DNA from: Amycolatopsis bartoniae
Lineage (GTDB): Bacteria > Actinomycetota > Actinomycetes > Mycobacteriales > Pseudonocardiaceae
Length of the DNA stretch: 36,189 nucleotides
Direction: 5' to 3'
Assembly (NCBI RefSeq): GCF_014191255.1
Contig: NZ_JACHWH010000020.1
Span: 1 to 36,189 of the forward strand
This document shows positions 8,668-17,509 of this stretch, in pieces (positions within the stretch are counted from its first letter, which is position 1; every line of letters starts with the position of its first letter). The position numbers and the translations under genes were made by a program. A model generated the notes under the pieces. The model was not told where the DNA came from. It saw only the letters and a list, made by a program, of their open reading frames with translations, and searched no databases.

Positions 8668-10325
8668 CAGCCACGCAGCAGGCGACCGGGATACCGGCCA
8701 TCGCCGAGGATCGGGCCCGACGCTATCGGCAGGACGGACTCTGGAACGGCGAACTGGTGCACGAACGCATTCGAACGTATTACACCGCGACTCCCGGCAG
8801 GACCGCGGTGGTCGACGGGGATCGGCGGATGAGTTACCGCGAACTCGGCTCTGCCGTCGCGGCGACTCGGGATCGTCTCGCCGGCCTCGGGTTGAGTGCC
8901 GGTGACCGGATCGCGGTCGCGCTCGGCAACTGCGCCGAATACGTGGTGCTCGTGCTCGCCGCGCTCGAGCTGGGTGCCGTGCCCGTTCTGATCATTCCGG
9001 CATTTCGCGAACACGAGCTCGACCACGTGTTTTCGGTGACCGAGCCGGTGGCCTTCGCGGTGGACGGACACGGGCGCCGGAAAGAAGCGGTCGCCACCGC
9101 ACGCCGCCTCCGCGACCGTCATCCCCAGCTGCGTCACCTCCTGGTCCGCGGGGTGGAACCGGGTGTGGGTGAGCAGGACCTCACCGTTCTGGCCGCTGCG
9201 GGCGCCGGGCCGGTTCACCCGTGGACGCGCGCCGTCGAACCCAGCGATCCGGCCGTGTTCCTGCTCTCCAGCGGAACGACGGGACTACCCAAGGCCATCC
9301 CCAGGTGTCACGAGGGGTACGAATACATGATCCGGTCCGCTCTGCGCGTCAACCGGATGGACGAGCACGCCGTCAACCTCGTCGTGATGCCCGCCGAGCA
9401 CGGATTCGTGATGAACTGTCCCGGGCTGCTGGGAACTCTGTCGGTCGGTGGGAGAGTCGTGCTGTCCACGCCCGATTCCCCGGCCGTGGCCTTCGAGCTG
9501 GTCGAGCGGGAGCGCGTCACCCACACCACGCTGGTGCCCTCTGTTGCGCTGCGGTGGTGTGCCGAAGCCGAGAAGACGACCCGCGACCTTTCGAGCCTGT
9601 CCGTTCTGCTGGTCGGGGGAGCCCGGCTCGCACCGGACGTCGCAGCGAAGCTGGAGACGCGGCTCGGCGCGCGGGTCCAACAGTGCTACGGCATGAGCGA
9701 GGGCCTGCTGTGCTACACCGGTCTGGACGACACCGACGAAGTGGTCCACCGAACGCAGGGGCGCCCATTGTCGCCGCACGACGAAGTGCGCGTCGTCGAC
9801 CTCCACGGCGAAGCTGTGGCACCGGGGCAGATCGGTGAGCTGCTCACCCGGGGTCCGTACACAGTGGCCGGTTACTACCGGGCACCCGGCGCGACCATCG
9901 AAGCCTTCACCGAGGACGGCTTCTACCGCACCGGTGATCTGGTCCGGGTGGACGCCCGGGGCAACATCGAGGTTCTCGGCAGGGTGCGCGACACGATCAA
10001 CCGTGGCGGCGAGAAGATTTCGGCGGAGGAACTCGAAGACGTGATCCTGCGTCATTCCGGGATCGCCGCGGCAGCGTGCGTCGCCATGCCACACCAGGTT
10101 CTCGGGGAGGTGGGGTGCCTCTACGCCGTGCCGGGGGCGGCGGCAGACGGGGACCTCGACCTCCGCGCGGTGCGGACGTTCCTCGACCAGCAGGGCATCG
10201 CGAAGTACAAGCTTCCCGAACGTCTGGAGCTCGTCGCGGAGTTGCCGCTGACCGGTGTGGGCAAGGTGGACAGGGCCTCCTTGCGCGCGGACATAGCGGC
10301 GCGGCTGGAAGCGGAGTCGAGATGA
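8664..10325 (+). CDS. DhbE/EntE-like aryl acid AMP ligase, probable picolinate-ACP ligase
   Basis: Encodes 553 residues of the ANL superfamily, colinear with 2,3-dihydroxybenzoate-AMP ligases DhbE and EntE. The ATP-binding loop is LLSSGTTGLPKAIP, the A5-like motif is CYGMSEGLLCYT, the A7/A8 region is GFYRTGDLVRV and GRVRDTINRGGEKIS, and the adenylation lysine is in LTGVGKVDRASL. The expected reaction is acid + ATP to acyl-AMP, then transfer to the preceding ACP. The pocket differs from DhbE: where DhbE has HNYPLSSPG this protein has HGFVMNCPG (G247), so the Asn that contacts the ortho-hydroxyl of salicylate-type acids is missing. That suits an acid without a 2-hydroxyl, and the NikD-like neighbour suggests picolinate. 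GTG start overlaps the ACP stop. Confidence 0.86.
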   Translation: MTATQQATGIPAIAEDRARRYRQDGLWNGELVHERIRTYYTATPGRTAVVDGDRRMSYRELGSAVAATRDRLAGLGLSAGDRIAVALGNCAEYVVLVLAALELGAVPVLIIPAFREHELDHVFSVTEPVAFAVDGHGRRKEAVATARRLRDRHPQLRHLLVRGVEPGVGEQDLTVLAAAGAGPVHPWTRAVEPSDPAVFLLSSGTTGLPKAIPRCHEGYEYMIRSALRVNRMDEHAVNLVVMPAEHGFVMNCPGLLGTLSVGGRVVLSTPDSPAVAFELVERERVTHTTLVPSVALRWCAEAEKTTRDLSSLSVLLVGGARLAPDVAAKLETRLGARVQQCYGMSEGLLCYTGLDDTDEVVHRTQGRPLSPHDEVRVVDLHGEAVAPGQIGELLTRGPYTVAGYYRAPGATIEAFTEDGFYRTGDLVRVDARGNIEVLGRVRDTINRGGEKISAEELEDVILRHSGIAAAACVAMPHQVLGEVGCLYAVPGAAADGDLDLRAVRTFLDQQGIAKYKLPERLELVAELPLTGVGKVDRASLRADIAARLEAESR

Positions 10326-11065
10326 CCGCGGAACGCTGGATCAGACGCATGCCGGGCAGCGCGGACACCGATTACCAGCTGGTCTGCCTGCCTCATGCCG
10401 GAGGTGCCGCGTCCGCGTTCCGGCCGTGGCGCGCGTATCTGCCCGCTTCGGTCGAACTCGTGGCGGTCCAGTACCCGGGCAGGGAAGACCGGATGGACGA
10501 GGCTCCGCTCACCGATCTCGAGGAGTTGGCCGCGGCCGTGGGCGCGGCGCTGCTGCCTTCTCTCAGCAGGCCGTTCGTGATCTTCGGTCACTCCATGGGA
10601 GCGCTGGTGGGTTACGAACTCGTGCGGCAGCTGACGGCGGCAACCGGTCCGCTGCCCGAACTTCTGGTCGTGTCCAGTCAGTTCTCGCCGGGAGAACTGC
10701 CGGACCACGGCATCCGATTCCGTGACGACGAAGGCGTGCTCGATGAGGTCGAGCGGCTGTCGGGCGAGATCGAGGAACTGCGCCGCAGTCCCGAACTCAC
10801 CGCCTTCGTCGCGGGACTCGTGCGGGCCGACTTCGCGGCGATCGAAACCTACCGGTCCCCCCGCGTGGCCCTGCCGGTGCCGCTGGCGGCGTTCGGCGGA
10901 GACGACGACCCCGCGCTCGCGCCAGACCACTTGCAGGCCTGGAAAGACGTGGCAGGCGCCGGGTTCAGCCACCATTCGTTTCCCGGCGGTCACTTCTACC
11001 TGCGCGACCACCAGCGGACGGTGTCCGCGATCGTACGGCTCGTAGCCGAAATGCAAGGAGTGTAG
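10322..11065 (+). CDS. Type II thioesterase
   Basis: Encodes 247 residues of an alpha/beta hydrolase of the editing thioesterase group associated with PKS and NRPS systems. Nucleophile S91 lies in FGHSMGALVGYELV, the acid region is FGGDDDPALAPDHL (about 193-206) and H224 lies in FPGGHFYLRDH. The N-terminal LVCLPHAGGAASAFRPW is the oxyanion-hole strand typical of these enzymes. It would clear misprimed acyl groups from the carrier domains; releasing the final product is also possible, because the PKS has no TE domain. The start at ATG 10322 overlaps the preceding stop (ATGA). The open frame extends upstream but only as an overlap with the ligase gene. Confidence 0.93.
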   Translation: MTAERWIRRMPGSADTDYQLVCLPHAGGAASAFRPWRAYLPASVELVAVQYPGREDRMDEAPLTDLEELAAAVGAALLPSLSRPFVIFGHSMGALVGYELVRQLTAATGPLPELLVVSSQFSPGELPDHGIRFRDDEGVLDEVERLSGEIEELRRSPELTAFVAGLVRADFAAIETYRSPRVALPVPLAAFGGDDDPALAPDHLQAWKDVAGAGFSHHSFPGGHFYLRDHQRTVSAIVRLVAEMQGV

Positions 11066-11071
11066 AGGATC

Positions 11072-12262
11072 ATGAGCGTTCAGTCGCACTATGACGTCAT
11101 CGTCGTGGGTGGTGGGCCGATCGGGTTGTCGGCCGCTTGGCGATCCGCAGTCGGCGGAGCACGGGTTCTGGTGATCGACCGTTTCGGTTTCCTCAACGAC
11201 CGGTGTGGCTCCAGCGGCAACGAACGGCACTGGCGTGTGCAGTACACCCAGACGGACATCTTCAGGCTCACGCTGAGTGCGGCTCCACTGTGGCGTGAGC
11301 TCGAGCAACTCGCCGGCCGCAAGCTCATCCACCGCCTCGGCAGCCTGTGGTTCGGAGACATCTCGGTACCCACCAACGAGGGGCACATCGCGGACACCGC
11401 CAAGGCGATGGACGAGATGGAGGTCTGCTACGAGTGGCTCAGTGCCAGGGACATCGGGCGACGCTGGGGCTTCACCGATCTTCCCCGGCACTTCGAAGGG
11501 TTCCTCCAACCGGATGGCGGGGCGATCGACGTACGGGGCACGCTCGCGGCGCTGGCAACCCTGGCGAGCCGGAACGGCGTGACGATGCACAGTGACGAGA
11601 GGGTCGTCGCCGTTGATCCGGACGCGAACGGTGCCCACGTCCGCAGCGATCGCGCCGTCTACCGCGCCGACAAGGTCGTCATCGCGGGCAACGCCCACAC
11701 CAACGACCTGATCCAGCGGTGGGGCGTGGACGGGCTCGACCTCAACGTCTACGAGATGGCGCTGGTGACCCTGCGGCAGCGTGATGACGGGGTCCAGCGC
11801 CCGTTCTGGTTCGCCTTCCAACAGCCCAGCGATACGGACACCAATCTCTTCTACGGATTCCCGCCCAACCCCTGGGCTGGTGACGACCTCGTGCGCCTGG
11901 GACCCGATTTCGAGGTGGGTGCCCTCGAACACGCCGACGACGCGACCGGGCGGCCGCAGCAGGCACACGTGGACCGCGTGCTCGGCTGGGCGCGTACGCA
12001 CATGCCGTGGGTCGCTCCGGACCCCGTTTCCACCAGTACGTGTCTCGCCGTGCTTCCCGGCGACCCGGATCGGCAGTTCTACCTCGGTACGGCCGAAGGG
12101 TTGGTCGACGGGGGAAGCAACGTCGTCGTGGCAGCGGGCGGGTGGGCGTTCAAGCTGGTTCCGCTGTTCGGCCGGATCTGTGCCGACTTGGCCCTCCGGG
12201 GAAGCACCGAGCACGAGATCGGCAGGCACGCGCTGACAGACCTCGTGCCGTCCAGGGGCTGA
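11072..12262 (+). CDS. NikD-like FAD oxidase (piperideine-2-carboxylate to picolinate)
   Basis: Encodes 396 residues of the sarcosine oxidase/DAO family. The N-terminal FAD motif is VIVVGGGPIGLSAAW. The sequence follows NikD of nikkomycin biosynthesis as I remember it: RHWRVQYTQTDIFRLTL, GSLWFGDISVPTNEGHI, GFLQPDGGAIDVRGTLAAL, PFWFAFQQPSDTDTNLFYGF and GGWAFKLVPLFGRICADLA. C324 (TSTCLAVLPGDP) matches the covalent-FAD cysteine, and W358, D279 and E103 match active-site residues reported for NikD. NikD oxidises piperideine-2-carboxylate to picolinate with O2, a four-electron reaction. An amine oxidase acting on another cyclic imine remains possible. A 6-bp gap follows the thioesterase gene; AGAGGA precedes ATG 11072. 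Confidence 0.88.
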   Translation: MSVQSHYDVIVVGGGPIGLSAAWRSAVGGARVLVIDRFGFLNDRCGSSGNERHWRVQYTQTDIFRLTLSAAPLWRELEQLAGRKLIHRLGSLWFGDISVPTNEGHIADTAKAMDEMEVCYEWLSARDIGRRWGFTDLPRHFEGFLQPDGGAIDVRGTLAALATLASRNGVTMHSDERVVAVDPDANGAHVRSDRAVYRADKVVIAGNAHTNDLIQRWGVDGLDLNVYEMALVTLRQRDDGVQRPFWFAFQQPSDTDTNLFYGFPPNPWAGDDLVRLGPDFEVGALEHADDATGRPQQAHVDRVLGWARTHMPWVAPDPVSTSTCLAVLPGDPDRQFYLGTAEGLVDGGSNVVVAAGGWAFKLVPLFGRICADLALRGSTEHEIGRHALTDLVPSRG

Positions 12263-12274
12263 CAGGAGGACGAC

Positions 12275-15252
12275 ATGGATATCGCGGTTCTGGGCCTGGC
12301 GGGCCGTTTTCCGGGAGCACCGGACACCGGGAGGCTCTGGGCGAACCTGTGTGGGGCGTGGAGTCGATCCAGCGGCTCGAGGTGGAGGAGTTGCTCGACG
12401 AAGGACTCGACGAGTCCGTCTTCGGCCGGCCACAGTACGTTCCCGCCGCCGCGGTGCTCGACGACTACGACCTGTTCGACGCCCGCTTCTTCGGGTTTGG
12501 GGCGCGTGAGGCCGCGCTGCTCGACCCGCAGCACCGGCTCTTCCTCGAATGTGCCTGGCACGCCATGGAAAACGCCTGTGTGCCTCCAGGCACGACAAGT
12601 CGCGGCGGGGTGTTCGCCGGGGCCGGAGTGCCCGGTTACCTGATGTCCAACCTCCTGTGCGGCAGACGCGCCATCCTCGATTCCGAGTTCTTCGAGTTGC
12701 AGATCCACAACGACAAGGACTATCTCGCCACGAGGGTGGCGCACCGCCTCGGCTTCACCGGGCCCGCGATCAGCGTGCAAACAGCCTGTTCGAGCTCGCT
12801 CGTCGCAGTGCACGAAGCTGCTGCGGCGCTGGCATCGGGAACGTGTGACATCGCTGTCGCGGGCGGGGTCTGCGTCCGCGTGCCGCACCGCGTCGGCTAC
12901 CTCCACGAACAGGGCATGATCTTCTCCGCCGACGGGCATTGCCGCCCCTTCGACGCGCGGGCCTCCGGCACGGTGTTCGGGAGCGGCGTCGGGGCGGTCG
13001 TGTTGAAGAGGCTTTCCGACGCACTCGCCGACGGCAACCGGATTCTGGCTGTGGTGAAGGGAAGTGCTGTCAACAACGACGGCGCCGGCAAGGTCGGTTT
13101 CACCGCTCCGAGCGTCGCGGGCCAGGAGGCCGTGGTCCGCGCGGCCATCAGGGCTGCGGATGTGCCTGCGGCGACGATCACCGCGGTCGAGGCACACGGG
13201 ACGGCGACACCGGTGGGCGACCCGATCGAAATCGCCGCGCTCACCAGGGCGTTCGACACGACGCGTGTGGGCTTCTGCACGGTGGGCTCGATCAAGTCGA
13301 ACATCGGCCACCTCGAATCGGCCGCGGGGATCGCCGGGTTCATCAAGGCCGTGCTGCAGCTGCGGCTCCGGACTCTGGTGCCGACGCTGCACTACAGCGA
13401 GGCCAATCCGGCGATCGACTTCGGCCGGACACCGTTCGTCGTGGCAACGGAACAAACTGACTGGCTGTCCGGGGACTCGCCCCGGAGGATCGGGGTCAGC
13501 GCTTTCGGGATCGGTGGGACCAACGCGCACGTGGTGCTGGAAGAGGCACCCGAGGTCACCCCCGCGCCGAGATCGCCCGGACCGCAACTGCTGGTGATCT
13601 CGGGGAAAACTCGGCAGGCCGTCGACGAATACGGGAATGCCCTCGCCGACGCGCTCGAACAAGCCGGCGCACCCCATTTGGCGGACGCTTCGAGGACGCT
13701 GCGGGAAGGTCGGGCAGCGCTGCGTTTCCGCCGCGCCGTGGTGCTGTCAGCCGGATCGGAGCCGGAGGAGTTGTCGGCGTTGCGCACCGGCGGCCAGAGC
13801 GTGCGCCAGGGCACGCCGGAGACGGTTTGGACGTTTCCCGGCCAAGGGACCCAGTACCCGGGGATGTGCGCGCGGCTCTACGAGGCGCTGCCAAGCTACG
13901 CGCGGCGTGTCGACGACTGCGTCGCGCAGCTCGGCCCGCAACTCGGTACCGACGTGCGAAGGGCGCTGCTGGACGAGACCTTCGACGCCGGCAGGCTGCG
14001 CGACACCCATCTCGCGCAGCCTGCGCTTTTCGTCGCGGAATTCGCACTGGCCGAGCAGCTCCGGGCCTGGGGTGCCACACCGTCTGTCGTGGTCGGTCAC
14101 AGTCTCGGGGAAATCACAGCAGCTTGCGTCGCCGGCGTGCTCTCGCTTCCGGACGCACTCCGTCTCGTCGCGAAGCGGGGCGCGCTGATGGCCGCTCAGC
14201 CTCCCGGTGTGATGCTGGCGGTCGAAGCCGAGGAGAGTGAAGTCACCCGGTTGCTGCCGCGTGGGGTTCAGCTCGCGGCGGTCAACGCTGCCCGGTTGTG
14301 CGTGGTGGCGGGACCGGCTGAGCGCGTCGGCAGTTTTCGCGAGCGGCTCGCCCGTGAGCGCGTGCCGTGCAGGGAGCTGCACACCTCACACGCCTTCCAC
14401 TCAGCCATGATGGAACCGGTGGTCGAGCCGTTGGCGGAGGTCGTGGCCGGATTGGAACTGACCGCTCCGACGGTGCCCTTCGTGACGGCGACCGCCGGTG
14501 GACCGGCAACCAACGATCCGCGCGATCCGCTGTACTGGGCTCGTCAAGTGGTACGGCCGGTGCACTTCGCCGCCGCACTTCGGAGGGCTGCCCCAGTCGG
14601 GGCGGACACCTTGTTCGTCGAGGTCGGCCCCGGTGCTGTCCTGAGCACGTTCGCGCGCGCGACCTACGGCACCGGAACGCCCACGGTGCGCACCATGGCG
14701 GGTCCCGACGCCGTCGGCCGGGGCGTCCGGGTTCTCGTCGCCGCGGTCGGCAAGCTGTGGGAGTGCGGGTGCCCGGTCGAACTTGGGGAACTGCCGGGCG
14801 CGGGGGGAAACCTGATCGATCTTCCTGGGTATGCCTTCGCCAGGCAGCGACACTGGATCAGCCCGGACCCCGAGCACCGAGCCCGTCCCCGCCCGGCACG
14901 CGTGGCTCCGGGCGAAGCGATACCCGCGGCCGAACAGGTCGCACAACGGCCCGCCGGAATGGCTTCGTCGTACTCCGACCCCGAAACCGAGTTGCAGAAG
15001 CAGATCGTCTCGGTGTGGGAGGACATCCTCCAGTACAGCCCGATCGGTGCGCACGACGACTTCTTCGAACTCGGCGGGCACTCGCTCCTGGCCGCCAGGG
15101 TGAGCGCACGGCTCACCGAGGTGACCGGCATCCCCTTCTCACTGCACGACGTGATGACGCGACCGACCCCCGCAAAGCTCGCGGACAGCGCAGCACGCGT
15201 CGACGGAACGGACACCTCTAGGGCAGTCCTCGACGGAAAGGACCATTCGTGA
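12275..15252 (+). pseudogene. Type I PKS, KS-AT-T, with an apparent -1 frameshift near its start
   Basis: A single polyketide synthase module of about 992 aa once corrected. ATG 12275 has a strong AGGAGG and opens a normal KS start (MDIAVLGLAGRFPGAP), but that frame is lost at the G-run 12353-12356. The remainder (GVESIQRLEVEELLDEG onward) is one frame away; an extra G restores a continuous KS. KS: C about 172 (QTACSSSLVAVH), His in EAHGTATPVGDP and SNIGHLESA. AT: S about 610 (GHSLGEITA) and SHAFHSAMM near 705, the HAFH signature of malonyl-CoA. T domain: S about 937 in DDFFELGGHSLLAARV, more like an NRPS carrier than a PKS ACP. There is no KR, DH, ER or TE, so a beta-keto thioester is expected. 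Either the copy is broken, or one base is missing from the sequence. Confidence 0.88.
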
Positions 15253-16271
15253 TTTCGAACCAGCAGCTCACCATTGACCTGACCGCGCCTCCGTTCCTCA
15301 CCTCCATGGTCCGGGAAACGCTGACGCTGGAGAAGTTTCCCGGGCTACGCCAGTTTCGCGCCAATCTCGGCAGAACACCCCTCGTGCGCGTGCCGGGACC
15401 GCCGGATGGCGCCGCGATCTACGCGAAGTACGAGTTCCACAACCCGTTCGGATCGGTGAAGGATCGCACCGCGTATGCCCTCATCTGCGCTGCCGTCAAC
15501 GGTTGGGACGGCGTCAGCCCGCTCCGCCTGCTCGACGCATCCGGAGGGAACATGGCCAGGGCACTGGCCCATCTGGGCAGGCTCATGGCGGTGCCGGTGC
15601 GGCTCGTCGTACCGGAGTCGGTACCCCGGGCGCTGGTGGACGAACTGGCCGAACTCGGTGCGATCGTCGACCTGGCCGACGCGGAGCGCTTCCTGCTCGG
15701 CATCATCGAGACGAGCGAAGCGATCCACGCCGCGGAGCCGGGGTGGACGCTGCTATCCCAGCACCGCAACGCGGCGAACGTGGCCATGCACGAGTTCGTC
15801 ACCGGGCAGGAGATCATCGGCCAGCTCGGCCCGAGAACAGCGGATTGCTGGGTCGCCGCGATCGGCAGCGGCGGCACCATCACCGGTGTCAGCCGGGCGC
15901 TCCGCACCCGATTCAAGGATCTGCGCGTCGTGGGGGTGACGCCGGCGGAACTGCCGTACGGCACCGAGCTGCCACCCAACGGCGCCGCGAAGTTCCCCGG
16001 CGCGGGAGGGCTCGGATTCGGTCACCGTCAGCCTTTCGTCGCCACGGAACTACCCGATCTGCCCGTGCTGGCCGTGAGTTACGAGAACAGTCTCGCCGCG
16101 ATGCGGGAGTTCCTCGACTCGACCGGGGTGCGTATAGGTGCCTCCTCCGCGGCCAACTGGCTGGCGGCGAAGGAAGTGGCATCGACCATGCGGCCCGAGC
16201 AAACCGTCGTGACGTTGTTCGCAGATGCCGGCAGCCGCGCCGACTGGTCTGCTGCCGAGGCCCGTCGTTGA
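15249..16271 (+). CDS. Cysteine synthase-like PLP enzyme (beta-substituted alanine / 2,3-diaminopropionate type)
   Basis: Encodes 340 residues of PLP fold-type II. The PLP lysine is K71 in YEFHNPFGSVKDRTAYA, the phosphate loop is AAIGSGGTITGVSRAL, and the C-terminal part GASSAANWLAAKEVAS matches the cysteine synthase layout. The substrate-carboxylate loop, TSGNTG in classical cysteine synthase, reads DASGGNMARALA, so the reaction is probably not plain cysteine synthesis. SbnA, VioB and DcsD are relatives that replace the beta substituent of phosphoserine or O-acetylserine with a nitrogen nucleophile. A serine acetyltransferase is encoded two genes downstream, supporting O-acetylserine as donor. 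No SbnB-like dehydrogenase is present, so direct 2,3-diaminopropionate formation is not assured. GTG 15249 overlaps the PKS stop. Confidence 0.82.
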   Translation: MISNQQLTIDLTAPPFLTSMVRETLTLEKFPGLRQFRANLGRTPLVRVPGPPDGAAIYAKYEFHNPFGSVKDRTAYALICAAVNGWDGVSPLRLLDASGGNMARALAHLGRLMAVPVRLVVPESVPRALVDELAELGAIVDLADAERFLLGIIETSEAIHAAEPGWTLLSQHRNAANVAMHEFVTGQEIIGQLGPRTADCWVAAIGSGGTITGVSRALRTRFKDLRVVGVTPAELPYGTELPPNGAAKFPGAGGLGFGHRQPFVATELPDLPVLAVSYENSLAAMREFLDSTGVRIGASSAANWLAAKEVASTMRPEQTVVTLFADAGSRADWSAAEARR

Positions 16272-16302
16272 CATCCGACCCCACACCCGAGGAGGGCGAG
16301 CC

Positions 16303-16815
16303 ATGCAATCGACCGAACCCCTACCCGCTGTACGCACGTTGTGCCGAACCTGCATCCCGCTGGTGCACGACCTGACCGGCACGATGAGCGCGCCCACTGC
16401 GGACACTTGTGCTGCCTTCACCGACCTGGCCGAGGAAGCGCACATCGAGTTCCGGGCGGCCGATGCCCATGGTCCGACTGTCGGTGACCACAACTCGCAC
16501 AACGACCTGCTGACCGACCCGTCCGGCCGGGAAATCGGGACCATCGTCGGAAACGGATGGAAGGTCTACCGGCGTCCGGACGGACACGTGATCTCCTACT
16601 ACCAGGAGGAAATCACACTGGATGCCGGCACGATCCGTACTTCGGGTTGGATGGATTCGACCGCGGTCTGGTCCGGTGCGTGGCAGTCACTGCACGCCGT
16701 GGGGATCGGCGGCGACCTCCTCGGCATGGTCGGAGTACGGCAGATCCGGCAGGTCCGGGCCCGTGAGCTCTTCACCGCCAACATCGTGCTGTGCTCGGCA
16801 CCGGCGCGAGGGTGA
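16303..16815 (+). CDS. Allene oxide cyclase-like barrel protein, possible cyclase
   Basis: Encodes 170 residues; ATG 16303 has GAGGAGGG a few bases upstream. After a roughly 60-residue N-terminal segment with a CRTCIP pair of cysteines, the rest resembles the allene oxide cyclase/dirigent eight-stranded barrel: VGDHNSHNDLLTDPSGREI, GWKVYRRPDGHVISYYQEE, then SLHAVGIGGDLLGMVGVRQI, the ending typical of that fold. Relatives in actinomycete clusters act as cyclases; small barrel proteins such as AbyU and PyrI4 catalyse spirotetronate cycloadditions. Here it could guide a ring closure of the beta-keto intermediate, but the similarity is at fold level and the reaction is unknown. No secretion signal is present. 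Confidence 0.6.
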   Translation: MQSTEPLPAVRTLCRTCIPLVHDLTGTMSAPTADTCAAFTDLAEEAHIEFRAADAHGPTVGDHNSHNDLLTDPSGREIGTIVGNGWKVYRRPDGHVISYYQEEITLDAGTIRTSGWMDSTAVWSGAWQSLHAVGIGGDLLGMVGVRQIRQVRARELFTANIVLCSAPARG

Positions 16816-16822
16816 AGGCATC

Positions 16823-17509
16823 ATGCTTCGAGCGGACGAGACACACGCCGACGCCGGTACCCGTGGCCGGAGCGCTCCCGGTGCCGGTGCCGTGAAAGCG
16901 GCGACCACCGACGACACCAGGGACGGATCGAGAGAGCGAACGGAGCGAGTGTTCGGCGAGGGCACCATCGGTCCCGTGCAAAGGATGCGCGAGGATCTGG
17001 AGACGATCATGGCCAGGGACCCGTCGATCCACTCGGCGGTGGAAGCTCTCTTCCACTCGACGCTGCCGGCGGTCTGGCTTCACCGGGCCGCCCACCGGTT
17101 GCACCGGGCCCACCACCGAGTGATCGCGCGTGCGTTGACGAACCTGGCCCGTGTCCTCACGGGTGTGGAGCTGCATCCGGGAGCCACCGTCGGTCGCAGG
17201 TTCTTCATCGATCACGGCACCGGTGTCGTCATCGGCGAAACCGCGGTCATCGGGGACGACGTCACGATCTACCAGCAGGTCACGCTCGGTGCTGTCGGGT
17301 GGTGGCGTGACGTCGAGCGGCCACCGGGCGCGCGCCGGCATCCCCGTGTCGGCGACCGTTGCGTCTTCGGCGCCGGTGCGCAGGTGCTCGGCCCGGTGAC
17401 GATCGGGGACGACGTCCTGATCTGCGCGACTTCACTGGTCGTCACGGACGTCGCCCCGGGCGACAAGGTGGTCGCCGCCCCGGCGGTCCGGCAGGAGGAT
17501 GTTCGTTGA
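16823..17509 (+). CDS. Serine O-acetyltransferase (CysE-like)
   Basis: Encodes 228 residues. After a low-complexity N-terminus (residues 1-50) comes the helical domain (QRMREDLETIMARDPSIHSA) and the left-handed beta-helix of the CysE family with hexapeptide repeats. Signature pieces are GATVGRRFFIDHGTGVVIGE, IYQQVTLGA, HPRVGDRCVFGAGAQVLG and VTIGDDVLICATSLVV. The predicted reaction is L-serine + acetyl-CoA to O-acetylserine, which would supply the cysteine-synthase-like enzyme of the operon. Such a dedicated pair is known from D-cycloserine and similar amino-acid antibiotic pathways. The C-terminus ends VVAAPAVRQEDVR, without the usual Ile that inserts into cysteine synthase, so a stable complex is doubtful. 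ATG 16823 is 7 bases past the preceding stop. Confidence 0.9.
   Translation: MLRADETHADAGTRGRSAPGAGAVKAATTDDTRDGSRERTERVFGEGTIGPVQRMREDLETIMARDPSIHSAVEALFHSTLPAVWLHRAAHRLHRAHHRVIARALTNLARVLTGVELHPGATVGRRFFIDHGTGVVIGETAVIGDDVTIYQQVTLGAVGWWRDVERPPGARRHPRVGDRCVFGAGAQVLGPVTIGDDVLICATSLVVTDVAPGDKVVAAPAVRQEDVR

Noticed and set aside
12353..12356. Programmed -1 ribosomal frameshifting as the explanation of the PKS frame change
   Set aside because: Slipping back one base at GGGG would restore the frame, but there is no canonical slippery heptamer and I see no strong downstream structure; an indel or sequencing error is simpler.
10121..12598. An 825-codon minus-strand open frame across the thioesterase, oxidase and PKS starts
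   Set aside because: Antisense shadow: composition is Arg/His/Val-rich with no motif, while the plus-strand genes carry catalytic motifs and ribosome binding sites.
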